NCBI RefSeq assembly: GCF_035083965.1
Contig: NC_089725.1
Location: 32,305,524-32,369,523, forward strand
Origin: Branchiostoma lanceolatum
Lineage: Eukaryota > Chordata > Leptocardii > Amphioxiformes > Branchiostomatidae
DNA length: 64,000 nucleotides
Reading direction: 5' to 3'
Part shown: in pieces, positions 33,996-46,100 of the stretch
How the letters are laid out: each line of letters opens with the position of its first letter
How positions within the stretch are numbered: the stretch's first letter is position 1
Position numbers and translations under genes: made by a program
The notes under the pieces: generated by a model
Database searches by the model: none
Told to the model about the DNA's origin: nothing
The model's input: only the letters and a program-made list of their open reading frames with translations

Positions 33996-35690
33996 TGCAG
34001 GGTATACATTTTTGTCCCGCTTGTTTGGGCTATTCACTTACTGAGATCAATGCAGTCACACAATTCACTGAAAAGTTTACCGTGTGCTATGGCGAACAGA
34101 AAAGTTCTTTCCCTTTTTTTTTTCTCTCCTTCAGCTAGGGACCAAACACCGGCCAAGGGTTGTTAATCAAGGCACAAGATCGAGTGTTTCATACTTTCGA
34201 CTTATACCTACATACTAACAACATAGATAGTGATGAGCATTTCTGTTTTGCAAAGTTCCTTGTCTTTCTTTATAATGCAGTTTGTCCAAAATCCTCTCAG
34301 TCAACGAGAGAGCGAATATACACACCCGTATTGCAGGCGCGCGGCAGCTATAGATACACCGAACGACCTGTCACACCTAACCTTTGCACATCTAGCTGTA
34401 AGCGCTGTTTAAAGCTATCTAATGAGGACGCTCTGACAGTCATCTTCGTCTTCGAAGGACTACCAAGAACGAGGACGCTCCTACAGTATTTGGTGGCAAG
34501 GAGTCACACTCTACGATAGTTCTAGGGAAAACGAACTTTTGAATACCTCAATTTCTGGGTTGATAACTATTTTTGACCTGTCATTATGTTGGTCACGTGG
34601 AGGCGTGTGGTCGCCGAAGTCTAGTTGGTGCACACTGCACGGCTTCCGATACACATGTACAGGAGACCACTGTTTGAGGTTCTATTTGAGCAGAGACATT
34701 TATCATTCGTGTTTGTCCACTTCGGCATTCCACGAGACAGCAATTACTCGTGTAGATATGACAAAGGGAGCAGGATAGCAATAACAGGATCTCTCCCAAA
34801 ATAACAGGATCTTTAGCAGATAAAGCTGCGGATTCAAACAGGGCAGACAGGCTGGTTCACACGGACGATAGTCATGGTCATGGTTACAGCCAATAGACGT
34901 AGTAACGTGCTTACGGTGTAAACGCCTTCACGACTGGGCGTAGATTAGTGTGACTTCTACCTACCTTCTGGAATGTTCTCAATACATTCCATTAATTAGT
35001 TCATGGAGAGTTGAAGCCCCTTGATAACTTTACAAAGAAACTGACATTTTTTGAGCAAGTATACTTCATTACCTCCAAGCAAAGATGTGAGCTCGGCTTG
35101 TTTTGTACAACTTTTTGGGGCGTTTTGTATACATAACATTTTGTATACATTATCAGGCACTGAGATGAAGAGGGGGAAAACGCGCACCACCACGCGATGA
35201 CGATCAGCACGTTAAGGTGTCATGGTGGCCTTAAGCGCTTTCATCCGGCCATACCGCCCATTACCTGTCAAATAAGTGATAAGGCAATGGGTGCTTATCA
35301 TTCATTGTTGCCGGGGGTTGATTAAGATGTCGGAAATGAATTGTGCACGTGTTGGCGATGAAAAGATGCTGAAATGATTACTAAGTATCAAGGATATGCA
35401 CTAGTGCATCATTACGAGGGGATTAGCCACACAAGACGACTGTAATATCAGGACTCAGATTCTCCTTTCTTAATGCAATTTTGGCTTCAAACCAGAATTC
35501 CTCAGCGCCGTCATAGTATGATACATTGCAATGTTCTTTAGTAATATCATTGTGAAGAACATGGAGATGGGAAAATAAGTTGACCATGCAGCTGTGCAAG
35601 CTGTACATAATGGCACGAAGTACCGGTGTCTGACATGGTCTGGATCATATATATTTTCACATGATTAATGAGGCTAGAAACCTTCGAGCA
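33996..35690. other. Intergenic stretch, nothing recognised
   Basis: About 1.7 kb with only short frames on both strands. No family motif, RNA gene or element ends could be supported. It ends at the TATA box of the Sushi-SRCR-ZP gene. Confidence 0.4.
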
Positions 35691-35694
35691 AGAA

Positions 35695-35700
35695 TATAAA
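35695..35700 (+). promoter_or_regulatory. TATA box of the Sushi-SRCR-ZP gene
   Basis: TATAAA in the context agaatataaagaac, 67 bp upstream of the first ATG, a normal distance for a short 5' UTR. It contrasts with the TATA-less divergent promoters elsewhere in the window. Confidence 0.6.
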
Positions 35701-35766
35701 GAACACGGAGCTGCAGCAGCACCAGAGCGCCCAGCAGAGGTCCAACCGAGTCTCCTGACCTGAGCC

Positions 35767-38700
35767 ATGTTGCTGCTCCTGCTCACCGCCGTGTGTGGAG
35801 CCCTGCCGCTTGCGTCCAGTCAGTGGCCTACCCCAGTCTGGAATAACTCTCACGGCGTTACGTTTGGTAGGAGGAAGTCTCTCTATTCGGTTGTGCATAG
35901 CACGTGTCGACTATCAGGTTCTGACTGATGTGTTCTAAATTCTAATCCCTCCCCGAGTCGGCACGCGTTGATTTGATTATATAGATGACATCCGCGCGCA
36001 TCAATTTTCGTCCGTTTTCCCCCCAAAAAAGTTTTCGGCCATTAGGTAAATCGTAAAAAGCAGCTGCAAAATTAGAAAATACATGCTGTACATTTTCTTA
36101 ATTTTTTTTTCGGAAAACGGATATTAATGTCGCAGAATGCCAAAGTCGAAAAAGAAGTTTTGAAATATCAAAAATTAAGACTCCATATTTCGGCATACCA
36201 TATCTGTGTGTAAAGTTTTGTTTACCTTCCTGTCAGTGACAACGTAGAATTTATAATGAAGGCAACGTGTTTGCCAGACCCTTTTTTCCTCGCACGCTAA
36301 CATCAGTTTTGTCACGGGTCCCCAGAGGCTGTTTATGATCAAAGGTTTTTCTAGACTCAATAGAAAGACGACTTCGTCTGAATGCTTAGGCGAAGGAAGT
36401 ATATAAGTCTATAAAGTTAAACTCTGTCTCTGTTGTATAACCTGCATTCTACGACAGAATGATGTTCATCCTCAGTTTCACCTAGATGATAGTATATCGA
36501 CATATTAGTTGTTCCAGTGGAGTGCGGTTATGTCTACCAGTTTCAATGTGTAATTCGCGGCAGCTGTCCTGTAATATGATGGTAACGATGATTTGACAGC
36601 TGAATCGCCGTACTTACCGGCCGGTGGTACGAGCGTGTTGCTGGTTTGAAGACTAGCCAAAATAACAATACGAAATACATTATGCAACATTAGAGTTTGA
36701 TTCCACAGGTCCGAGGCCCTGTGGCGACTTCCCGTGGCCAGACGCAGCAGTAGAAGCTGTGACGTGTGACTACGACTTTCACCATCATGACTACAACTAC
36801 GGCTCGGTGATAGGCCGCTGTAGTGTGAAGTGCTCCGAAGATGACGCAATGTTGGTTGGACCTTCAACTTACAACCAGCATTACCAGTATCATCCGCTAG
36901 CCGGGTACCACGTCTGCAATCTAGCCAACATGACCTGGTTGGGGGAAGAACCGCGATGTATAGGTAAGACTTGTTTCTCAAAAGCGGATTGGATCTTAAT
37001 CCACATGTTGCTTATTTTGCCATACAACATCCCTTCTTTCTTCCCTTCATTATCTCCGCCCCTTTCTTTCAAGAAAAAAAAACCCACAGTGATGCGACTA
37101 AAAGAGTGAAAGAATGGAGAACGTCTCCACCGCCCGCCGCACGGGTTTCATTATGAGGTGCCACAAACAACCTAGCAACGCAACGTTTATTCAAGATTTA
37201 TGGCTACTGATGTTAACTTGTTAGTGTACCTGTCTACCCATCCTCATTAATCAGGACGCCTATCGCTCCACGTTACATCGCTCGTGTAAGGGGCCCTGAT
37301 AAAAAGCCCCGCCAGACATGGTTATGACGCCAGACATGGTTATGACGACGTCGCCACCAAAACAGCTTCAGCCAATCAGAGGAGTTTGCTTCCTCTCATC
37401 GGAAGCCAACGCGCAAAGAACGCTGGGAAGCTATCAACAAATCAGGTTACGTCTTACATCGCTACTTAATTATGCATGAGCAACTAACGACTTTTTGTGC
37501 CAAATAAGGCTAGCTCATTAATTATCAATGAGCAACTGTCAGTGACGCACCCATAACCATGTCTGGCGGGGCTTTTTATCAGGGCCCCTTACGCGAGCGA
37601 TGTAACGTGGAGCCATAGGGGTCCTGATTAATGAGGATGGGTCTTGTTAGCTTCCGTCCGATTCGATACCTCGCGAACAAGACCTGATTCCATTTTGAGT
37701 TAAACGACAGAAGACGAATGTTACAAGCTCATTTCACACAGGTCAGTACAACAGCTCCACCGTCATCACAAACGATACAAACAAAGTCCGGCTGGTGGGG
37801 GGAGAGTTCTACGGCTGTGTGGAGCTGTACGATGACATCACGCGGCAGTGGGGGCCTGTCAGGGGGTGGCGGAGTTATGACGAAGACAGGATGTCCTGGG
37901 CCGACTTGGCGTGTAGAAACTTGGGTTTCAACGCTGGACTTGCCACTGCCGGCTATGAGTTAACAAATGGAGTAGGCAGTTACACGATGCCCCTACAATA
38001 CCACTACCACCAATCCTACCCCTCCCATGTCCCCAAGTTCGTGGTGTCCCAGTCCCTTCCCCATGGGGAGGGGGCGACTCTGTATGACGCCATAGACCGG
38101 GTGGTGCGGGGTCCGTGTCCGTCCAACGACTATGGCTGCAGCAGGGACGACCTCACCATGTGTCTGGCCTGCGCAGGAGAACGGCAGGACGATGGTCCAC
38201 ACGGTATGTGTGTCATGGACTGTCGACAATACCCTATCTAGCCTGCTCGCAGACTTCTTGGAGCGGTAACGTTTACTATGGGGGGGGGGGGGGGGGCACT
38301 GATACGCAATTTTCGACATGGGCTAAAATTCTCTATGGTGGCAAAATGAGTTTTGCCGACGGTAATCTGCAACGGAGGCAAGGCAATTTGTGAGGCAACA
38401 AAAATTCAATGCATGCTAAATCACACACACATGCGACAAGAAATTGGTCTAACATTATATTACCAATGAGCTTTTATCAACAATTTCCTTTTTTCAACGA
38501 ATGCCCCTAGAGTGATTAAGTATTTCCAAACTTTAAGATGTGTCATGTTGTGTATGTTGTTACTTTTTTTAATGTACATAGGATATTGATTTTTATACTC
38601 TCTGCATCTTCTTGCTACGTTTCACTGATATTTCTATTTCAGACATCTCTGCCCACGTGACCTGCACGTCCGACCACCTGGAGGCGAGTTTCCCGCGCCC

Positions 38701-41293
38701 AGCGGACAACTCTGTGCAGCCGGCGGACGTGCAGCTAGCAGCGCCACCTTGCAGGGCGGAGGGGAACTCCACCCACATCTACATCCGGGCTCCTCTTGGG
38801 GAATGTGGCACTTCGAGGGAGGTACAGTACTTCATGTCATACCTGGGCCGGGATAACATTCGATTCGGGTGTTCCGGACCGGGTGATATAATTTTGGTTA
38901 TCACACGGGCTTCTATAGAATATTTCGAACGCACTCCGCGTGCACCATGTGCGCCGCTGTCGAAAAACAAATACCGGATTCGGACATTGGAAATGCTGCT
39001 GTTACAATTTTTTCGAAGACAACAGATATTCTCAACTTCTGGTGCATTTCACATCGAAATGTGTGCTTTATTCGAGTGGGTATGACATACCTGAAATACA
39101 CAATATGGGTGTATGATCACCGTCCTAGCATCACCTCGACTCATATAGTTAACTGTGACTTTAGTTTGTACCTATACTGTAATTTGTTTGGTCTCCTGTA
39201 AATCAGACAGTTCTTTGTGGTTCTAACTTTTTTTTCTCCCGAAAATCCTTGCCCAGTCCACCCCAGGTGAGATGATCTACCGGAACACCCTGATCATCGG
39301 GGCCGACTCCTCCCACGGCGGCATCACCTGGCAACCGGTCACCAAGGTGCCGCTGGAGTGTCGTCTGCAGAGGAACAAGACCCTGTCCCTCGACTTCCGA
39401 CCTCACCTCAAGTCCGTCTTCCGGTCCGGCGTCCAGGGCAGGGGCGACTTCCGGATCTCCATGGAGCTGTTCCGGACTGACGGATTCCAGCAGCCGATCA
39501 CGGAGTATCCGGTGTTTGTGGAGCTTCGTGAGGTGGGCTGGAGAATGGTTTCAATCAACTATTTATTCTTCTTTAGACCTTTCAGCAGTGTAACCAGGGC
39601 AATGACTACTTGTTTTGTTTCGTGCAATGTATCAATAATTGTTTCGTGCAATGTACCAATGATGACCTTGACCGCTATGTTTCAGATGCTCCACGTGCAG
39701 ATCCAGGTGAACTCCAGTGACCCCGACCTGCAGGTGTTCGCGCACACCTGTGTGGCCACGCCTAGCGACGACCCGGACGACAAGATACAGAATGAAGTCA
39801 TCGTCGACGGGTAAGAAAAACGCCAAGTTCTATATGTGCGAGACTGTCAATTTTCTATAAGACAAACTTCTGGCTGTGGTAGATTTTTTTATTGAGTGTG
39901 CAGATTCTGAGTTGTCTCCAAGCAGATGTAGAGAGATAACATCGTAAAGCGGTTATTTCACCGGAACAACGTATTTCAAGCTCCCAGTTCCCCAGAGAAG
40001 CTTGCCTGTAGAAATGCGGGAACAATGAGCTTTCATTTGCCTCCCTACATCTGCTTGGAGATTAGATTCTGAGTACGAATCGTCCGTTTTCTTCCCAGTT
40101 GTGCCAAACTCCCGACGCTGCAGTTCTACCCGTCGCCCGGCCCGGACAGGGGGCGCTTCGGCTTCCAGGCGTTCGCCTACACCAGCGGCGTGGACATGGT
40201 AACTCCTAGAGCTGTGCCTTTTACAGTCGTGAAACATCGCATGACACATACCATTCTACATTTTACACAACCAAAATTCAGCCACAATTAATCCGCCAAT
40301 GTTTCGGCAGCAAGCAATATCAGAGTTCATCACCCCCTGATGAAGGCCAAAAATTGGCGAGGGACGAAATTGTAGCTGTGTAAAACAACTTCACAGACTT
40401 CCAAATGACACAATAAGCTAAATCACGGAATCAGTTGAATTGCTTTGGCAAGTCTCAATTCTCAATAAGAATGTGTAAAGTCAGACTTTCCCTTCAGTAA
40501 CAGACATGTACATCCCCAGGTGTACGTGCACTGTGACGTGCTGCTGTGTAAGGCTTCGGACCCGAACTCCCGCTGCGCGCAGGGCTGCCAGCCGCCCTCG
40601 GGCAGGAGGCGGAGGGAGGCCGAGGGCGAACCCGAGGTGTACCGGCTCACCCAGGGTCCCATCGTGGTTGCCGAGGACCAGAACGGTAAGCATGCCCATG
40701 ATCTTTGACACAGCTTAGGTCTTGTCGAGAAGGTGCTATCAGTAAGGTCATTGGCCGCACAAGAAGTGCTACAATAAATTGCGTATTGCACTCATTGATG
40801 TCGTTTTTGGGCGGAGACGTACCATAATAAACCCTGGTCGCTATGGTAACGGTTGCCATGGTCTCCATCAAACAGCAAAAGTTACCCAGCGCGTTTCCAT
40901 AGAAACGACTTTTTCAGGGCTTTGGCGACTGTGCGTTGAGCGACCTGATCCCCGCCCTGTGGAAAGTGGGCCTAACCGCCTTTGTAGAACATCATAGCCT
41001 TTGACCTTATGATTCCCAGTTCAGTTGCTAAGGAAATAAAAGTCTGTTAGGATTTTGCTCCTAAAAAGAGACCTTAGTAGCTGCATGAAAGATATTCCTA
41101 CATCTTCTCCATCCCGCCCTTCCCAGGTGAGGCCGGCGGCACCACCCCAAACCGCGGGAACCTGGTCACAGCTTCAGCCGTGGCGGGAGCGTGCGCCGTC
41201 CTAGCCGTCGCCATGTCCGTGGCGGGAGTCCTGTACACGGCGCGGCGGCACGGCGGCCAGGCCGGCTACAGGGCGCTGGAGGACCGCAGCTAG
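35767..41293 (+). CDS. Sushi-SRCR-ZP transmembrane glycoprotein, 609 aa, 9 exons
   Basis: Predicted type I cell-surface or polymerising extracellular protein. Exons: 35767-35866, 36709-36963, 37742-38203, 38643-38821, 39257-39532, 39686-39810, 40099-40198, 40520-40685, 41127-41293, all in phase. Residues 1-18 are a signal peptide (MLLLLLTAVCGALPL). Residues 34-118, one exon, form a Sushi/CCP module (Cys pairs, NYGSVIGRCSVKC, MTWLGEEPRCIG). Residues 119-272 are SRCR-like (VRLVGGEFYGCVELYDD, WADLACRNLGF) but with an unusual long, His/Tyr-rich cysteine-poor middle. A ZP domain spans about 273-525 (APLGECGT, IYRNTLII, YVHCDVLLCKAS). A furin-type site RRRR (528-531) precedes a transmembrane helix (567-592) and a short tail YRALEDRS, as in other ZP proteins. 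Ligand and role are unknown. The architecture recalls DMBT1-like proteins. Confidence 0.88.
35979..36180. mobile_element. Decayed relative of the 12378-12790 TIR element
   Basis: gatgacatccgcgcgcat..ttttcgtccgtt parallels the left inner end of the 12378 element (gatgacgtccgcgcgc..ttttggtctgtt). Termini are not preserved. In intron 1 of the Sushi-SRCR-ZP gene. Confidence 0.3.
37236..37642. mobile_element. Foldback element with ~95-bp inverted arms
   Basis: The left arm begins ACCCATCCTCATTAATCAGG at 37236. The right arm ends with its reverse complement at 37642. Inner parts also match (ggggccctgataaaaagccc and gccagacatggttatg) with few mismatches over about 95 bp. The spacer is about 215 bp with no coding capacity. 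It lies in the intron before the SRCR exon. Confidence 0.7.
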
Positions 41294-41359
41294 GCCGGCT
41301 ACAGGGCGCTGGAGGACCGCAGCTAGGCCGGCTACAGGGCGCTGGAGAACCGCAGCTAG
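41261..41359 (+). repeat. Three 33-bp copies of the ZP protein's C-terminus including its stop codon
   Basis: Units 41261-41293, 41294-41326 and 41327-41359 each read AGYRALED/NRS plus TAG in the same frame. Units 1 and 2 are identical and unit 3 has one changed codon (GAG-AAC). The first TAG is the gene's stop, so units 2 and 3 are 3' UTR unless there is read-through. Confidence 0.9.
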
Positions 41360-41460
41360 ACAGGGGAAGAACTCCCTCTGACGAGCGTTAGTAGTACTGC
41401 CGTACTTTGTAGTGCCTAGTTGCACATAGGGCAGCAAGTTTCCTTACAACCGTAGTCAAG

Positions 41461-41466
41461 ATTAAA
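41461..41466 (+). terminator. Candidate poly(A) signal (ATTAAA) of the Sushi-SRCR-ZP gene
   Basis: ATTAAA 168 bp after the stop at 41293, followed within 45 bp by a T/GT-rich stretch (cttctgtgcgtttgggtgtg). Confidence 0.5.
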
Positions 41467-41869
41467 ACGGAATCTAAAATTCAAATTTACGGTCTCATCC
41501 TTCTTCTGTGCGTTTGGGTGTGTGTGATTCTCTGCGTTCCTAACGAACATAGGTCGGGGTCCGTAAAATTAAGTTGAACATTCTAGTTGTCTCATAACAG
41601 AAGGAACATTTGGCTACTTTTGATGCCACCGACAAAATGACAATACCATTACGCGACGGACAAAAGGATCTCAAACAACACATCTGCTTGGCTGTTTCAC
41701 TTTTGTCATCAAAGATTACATCAACACTCCTGCTAACAAATCTCTTGAACGTTTTTCATTAGGTTCAGTTTGTGTCGAGGATTATTAGTTATAAGACAAC
41801 AGTGTGTTTTCAACTGGTCTACTCGGGAATCTCAAGCCCTATAAACAAGCGAAACACTCCAGAGGGGCG

Positions 41870-42067
41870 TGAAGTTGGAATTTAAGGGCTTAAGCCGAGT
41901 ATACCAGATTGTTGGTCCCACACACCAAATATCATTACAATCCATCTGTAGCTTCTTGAGTTATGCTGATCAGAAATATCCGGAAACACAAACACACAGA
42001 AAAACCCACATGCAGACACACCAAAAACAATACCTCTATTTTTCATGGAGGTAAAAATACCATCTAG
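41870..42067 (+). mobile_element. Hairpin-ended repeat, 3' end only (copy D)
   Basis: Only the hairpin end of the 1.1-kb family is present: 'ccaaatatcattacaatcca', cttgagttatgctgatcaga, cacaaacacacag, then a hairpin cctctat-ttttc-atggagg and CTAG. Orientation as in the 53-kb copy. Confidence 0.55.
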
Positions 42068-43086
42068 GCAACTGTCTGGTTAGCCTTTATTGATTTTCAT
42101 CTTAACAGCAATATATGAAAATATAGATCTGTTTGATACCTACATTTTATGTTTTTTCTGTTTCTATTCTTAATAGTTCTAATATAAACATATAGAACTC
42201 TTAATATAAACTCTTTCAGTCATATTCGCTTGTTATGAAGCCCAAGAGACAAGTCTCAAAGACTACGTGGTACATGTCAACATAAGTACAAGGAATTAAC
42301 TATTACTAGCATCGTCACAAAGTTACATGTACATCTTCTACATGTCAAAGATGTAACTTTGTGACTGTATTGTTGAATGACAATATAGATAAGAACAAAA
42401 TCAGTGAACAAGAACTAAGAGGCGGTCAAATAAGGTAACAGAGTACAACTTCTCATCCTAATCACTCAGTAGTGGTTCCACCTGCATCAAAATCACTAAC
42501 ATCCGTGTTTTGACTTGTCTTGAGATTCAGTATCTTGAAGTAACGAACATGGAACTTGTACAAAATGAACCTTAACAAAGTTGTAGCATGTACATTTTTG
42601 TGGGACAAAAACAGCTCTGATGAACTGAACTTGACTGTCAGACATAAGGAACTCACACAGCACAGGGTGTGGTGCTACTTTAACTGTGTTTCAGTGACTT
42701 TAAATGAAACACAAGGGGTCTGACATTTTCACTGAAAACCACTCCCAGTCTCACTGAAATGTCTCTCAATTCAGACAACACACAGCCATAGGGTAAAGGT
42801 TGGTCAACTATCCCTTATGAAGGTTCAGATGGAGTCACAGTGTTTCCTTAACAAGAGTGGCCATGCAATGTAGAGTAAGTGGTCTGCGCTCAATATGTGT
42901 GGGGCTTTCTAAAACAACCAAAAAAGCCGCATTCTACATATGCAAATTTGGTCTATCCAGATAGCTAAATCAGTTCCTTCCAAAAGCTGAAGAATGGGAC
43001 TCATTCATTGTAAATTTCCCATTGAATATTGAATAGGCTTTGTAATACTCCCCAAAACATGAGTTTCTCAGTAGTGTCCAGTGAAC
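42068..43086. other. AT-rich intergenic stretch, nothing firm
   Basis: About 1 kb between converging genes (ZP protein on + and SIM protein on -). A small inverted pair, agttacatgtacatcttcta and tacatgtcaaagatgtaact, lies near 42321-42362. No gene supported. Confidence 0.4.
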
Positions 43087-43092
43087 TTTATT
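43087..43092 (-). terminator. Candidate poly(A) signal of the SIM-containing gene
   Basis: TTTATT on the plus strand, AATAAA on the minus strand, only about 45 nt past the stop at 43136. A second TTTATT near 42086 would give a longer 3' UTR. Confidence 0.4.
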
Positions 43093-43135
43093 ACCACTGT
43101 CACGCCCTTGCCTCTGATCATGAACTTTGAACTTG

Positions 43136-46100
43136 TTATGTCTGCATGGGTACTGCTGAGTCATCGTTTTCTGCTTCCTCGAGGTGAACGACCTCGATCT
43201 TGGTGGTGAACTTGACCTCGTAGACCTCTGGGAGGTAGTCATCAGTGGTGAGGTCAACGACCTCGGGGCCGTCATAAGCTGTGAGGTCGATGAGTTCAGG
43301 CGGCAACAGTTTGACCTTCGGTTTGCGCTCCCGATCTTTCACCAGGTCTTCTGCCTTGACCTCTCGGCTGGAGCTGCAGGATGCGGTTTCCATGGCAACC
43401 GGCTCTTCGTTTCTGCACGGAGGTACTGTCTCCATCTCAATCGTAGCTGGTTTTATTTCAGCAGAAGGTTCCCCTGGTTTTGCCTTGGCATCTTCAGAAG
43501 CAGCAATGTCTTTTGCCAGTTGCACTTTCCGGCTCCCGCCGTTCTCCACCCGAACGTTGGACAGACCTGCTTGGATGCCATTGAACGTTTTTGTTTCCTG
43601 AGCTGGGTTTGCCGCGGTGTTTTCACAGCTGTGGTTATTCGGTCGGACCTCCCGGCCAGCCACGATGGAACCCTTCACCTTGCTGCTGGTGCTCGTTGTT
43701 GAGACTCCCCTTGCCTCGTTGTTATCATTGAATAACACAACAGAACAAGGTGCAATCTCTGGACCACAGATGCTAGCTGTTGAGGGTCCTTCCATGTTGT
43801 TGATGTTGATGTTGCTGTTGTTGGATGAGACAACAGGGCGCGGTTGAACCTCTGGTGGTTGCTTCCCTTCCGTGCTGATGCTGGCTGCTGCGACTTTGTC
43901 ATTGTTGCTGTTGGATAAAACAACACCAGTGATACTGTTACCAGCCGAGATGTTGTTGTTTGAGGCTAAGACGCTGTTGTTACCAGCCGAGACGCTGTTG
44001 TTCACGGCAGAAACATTGTTCTTTGAGGCTGAGACATTGTTCGTAGCTATGACAATGTTGTTCCCAGCTGAGATGTTCTTGTTTGTTGCTATGACGACAG
44101 GATAGGGCTGGATCTGGAAGCCCATCGCCCTGACAGCGTCCTCCGTGCGACACTTGACCTCCAGTGCGCCGCGCCTCACGCCCGTGGCCCACCTGAACCG
44201 ACGCAGGAAGCTGGCCCCACGGGCTGGCGTGGGAATGTTCCGGCCCAGCCGAGTGGTCACCATGGTGTACTGGCCTGTGGGGTGGAGAAAGGGATGATGA
44301 AGTGATGAAAGTGATCTTGAACCAGGACAGCTCAATGAACCAGGACAGCCAATTTTTCACTGGCCGAGATAGAGAAAATAGACGGCATGTACAGTATTCA
44401 CAGGCTCATAATAGTAGTAGTATAGTAATATCCAGTATTTTGATTATACTGCTGCCGGGGTCCCTGACACGGGTGGGCAGCAGCCGGCTAGTCGTCACAC
44501 CCCTCTTAGTACCAGGAAATTCCCCTAGCTCTTTTTAGCAGTAGTATCCAGTATTTGACAATGTACAATGAACAGTGGCCTAATGTCCTGTCCTAAGGAC
44601 TAAAGACCCTTTCCAGTAGCATGCATGTTGGGTGAGCAACAACACAGCCGGGATCTGAACTCACGATTAGATGTTCCGAATACAATTGTATTGGTCTTTT
44701 TCAAAGTGATGGACGAAAATTGATGCACACTCCGATGTCATCCATATAATCCAATCAACATGGCCTAATATAAGTTGAGGTTGGTAGCCCCCAAAAAAGG
44801 AAAAAAGAAAACTGCACTGACCGCTGGTGACTGCAAGCGTGTCCCTCTTGGTGGCTGGGACAAACACCGTGCCCTTGCGCCCCCTAGTGACGAGCGTTGG
44901 TTGGTGCAGCCACTTCTGCCAGGTGTCGTAGCTCTCCACCCTGATGGTTCCCACGTTCTCCACGCTCTGCTTTCCTCCGTCCTTCTGCTCACACATGGGG
45001 GAGAACAAGTGTTTGAAACGTCATTCCTCCATCCATCCACCCATCCATCCACCCATCCATCCATCCATCCATCCTCCATCCATCCATCCTTTCCTTTCCT
45101 TTCCTTTCTTTATTCCTCCATGTCAGGAGAGCCACATTAATAAAATACATGAATATACAGTCATTATAAGGTGTTACAATACAAAATAATAACTTTCTGC
45201 ATATATACACAAGATTCAATAGAATATTTGATAGCATTAATCGGTACAAACGATATCGGTCAGTTCGGTACTGGTTATTGCAGTGAATCACTCGTCATTG
45301 AAAATTTTCGGTTGTGCGCATTAGCACTGAATCCTTATATTCTTACAGGGATCATCAGAGTCCTGTATACATTGTACTGAGACTTTAAAGTGTCCATGAG
45401 TCATCAATGTCCCTTTCATCTTGTATGTTGGAACACCCCTGCTGCTACACTGGTTACTTTAGAAGTAGAGTCGGAACAGAGCACACTGTCCTTAATCTCG
45501 GCTTGTTGGTCTTTCCTTATCTCCTAAAGTCCACATGCTTTAGTGCTAAAGTTGCCAGGGGATACAGCAGTCCAGCTACAGTTATCATGTAGTCCTCCCA
45601 AATGACAGGGTCAATCTCATCTTCTACAATATCTGCTCCCAGCATTATTTCCGTAAACCTTTCGTCTGGCTGTTGGTGAACGGACGCCATCACCCTGATG
45701 CCCAGCTTGTCTGTTGCTGCATCCGCTAAACTGTCTCTGAGGTTGTTAAAGGTGACACAGCTAGAGACCAAGTGCCCGACTATATCTGTTGTTGTTGCGT
45801 CACATGTAGGGCATTGCTTAGGGCTGTGTTTCACCGGGGCTGTACTCAAATGTACTAGTTTCTGTAGAGTCTTTTGGTGCTTTGGGTGTTTCCTTGCAAG
45901 TGACCACAGCTTGTGGGGTTCTGAGCTCATACTGTGTACTCTGAAGGATCTAGGTTGGTGACTGTGTGCTGAGACCCATTCACTCTCTTCCTTGGCACTC
46001 ACTGCCCTCTTCACTATTTGCTTCCACTCCATTTTTGTTGGGAACTCTACCGTTTGCCAGTATCTTTCAAGGTACTCTGTTAGGCCGTAATCTTCGGCTG

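Noticed and set aside
36505-36981. 158-codon minus-strand frame over the Sushi exon
   Set aside because: It overlaps a well-supported Sushi exon on the other strand and has no recognisable motif.
40320-40385. Possible regulatory palindrome around 'ccctgatgaaggcc'
   Set aside because: Short and imperfect, and resembles a common dispersed repeat string; nothing further supports it.
44275-44335. Extra N-terminal codons of the long minus-strand frame in the SIM gene
   Set aside because: A CAG acceptor at 44275-44277 and an upstream exon in phase show that the frame above 44274 is intron.
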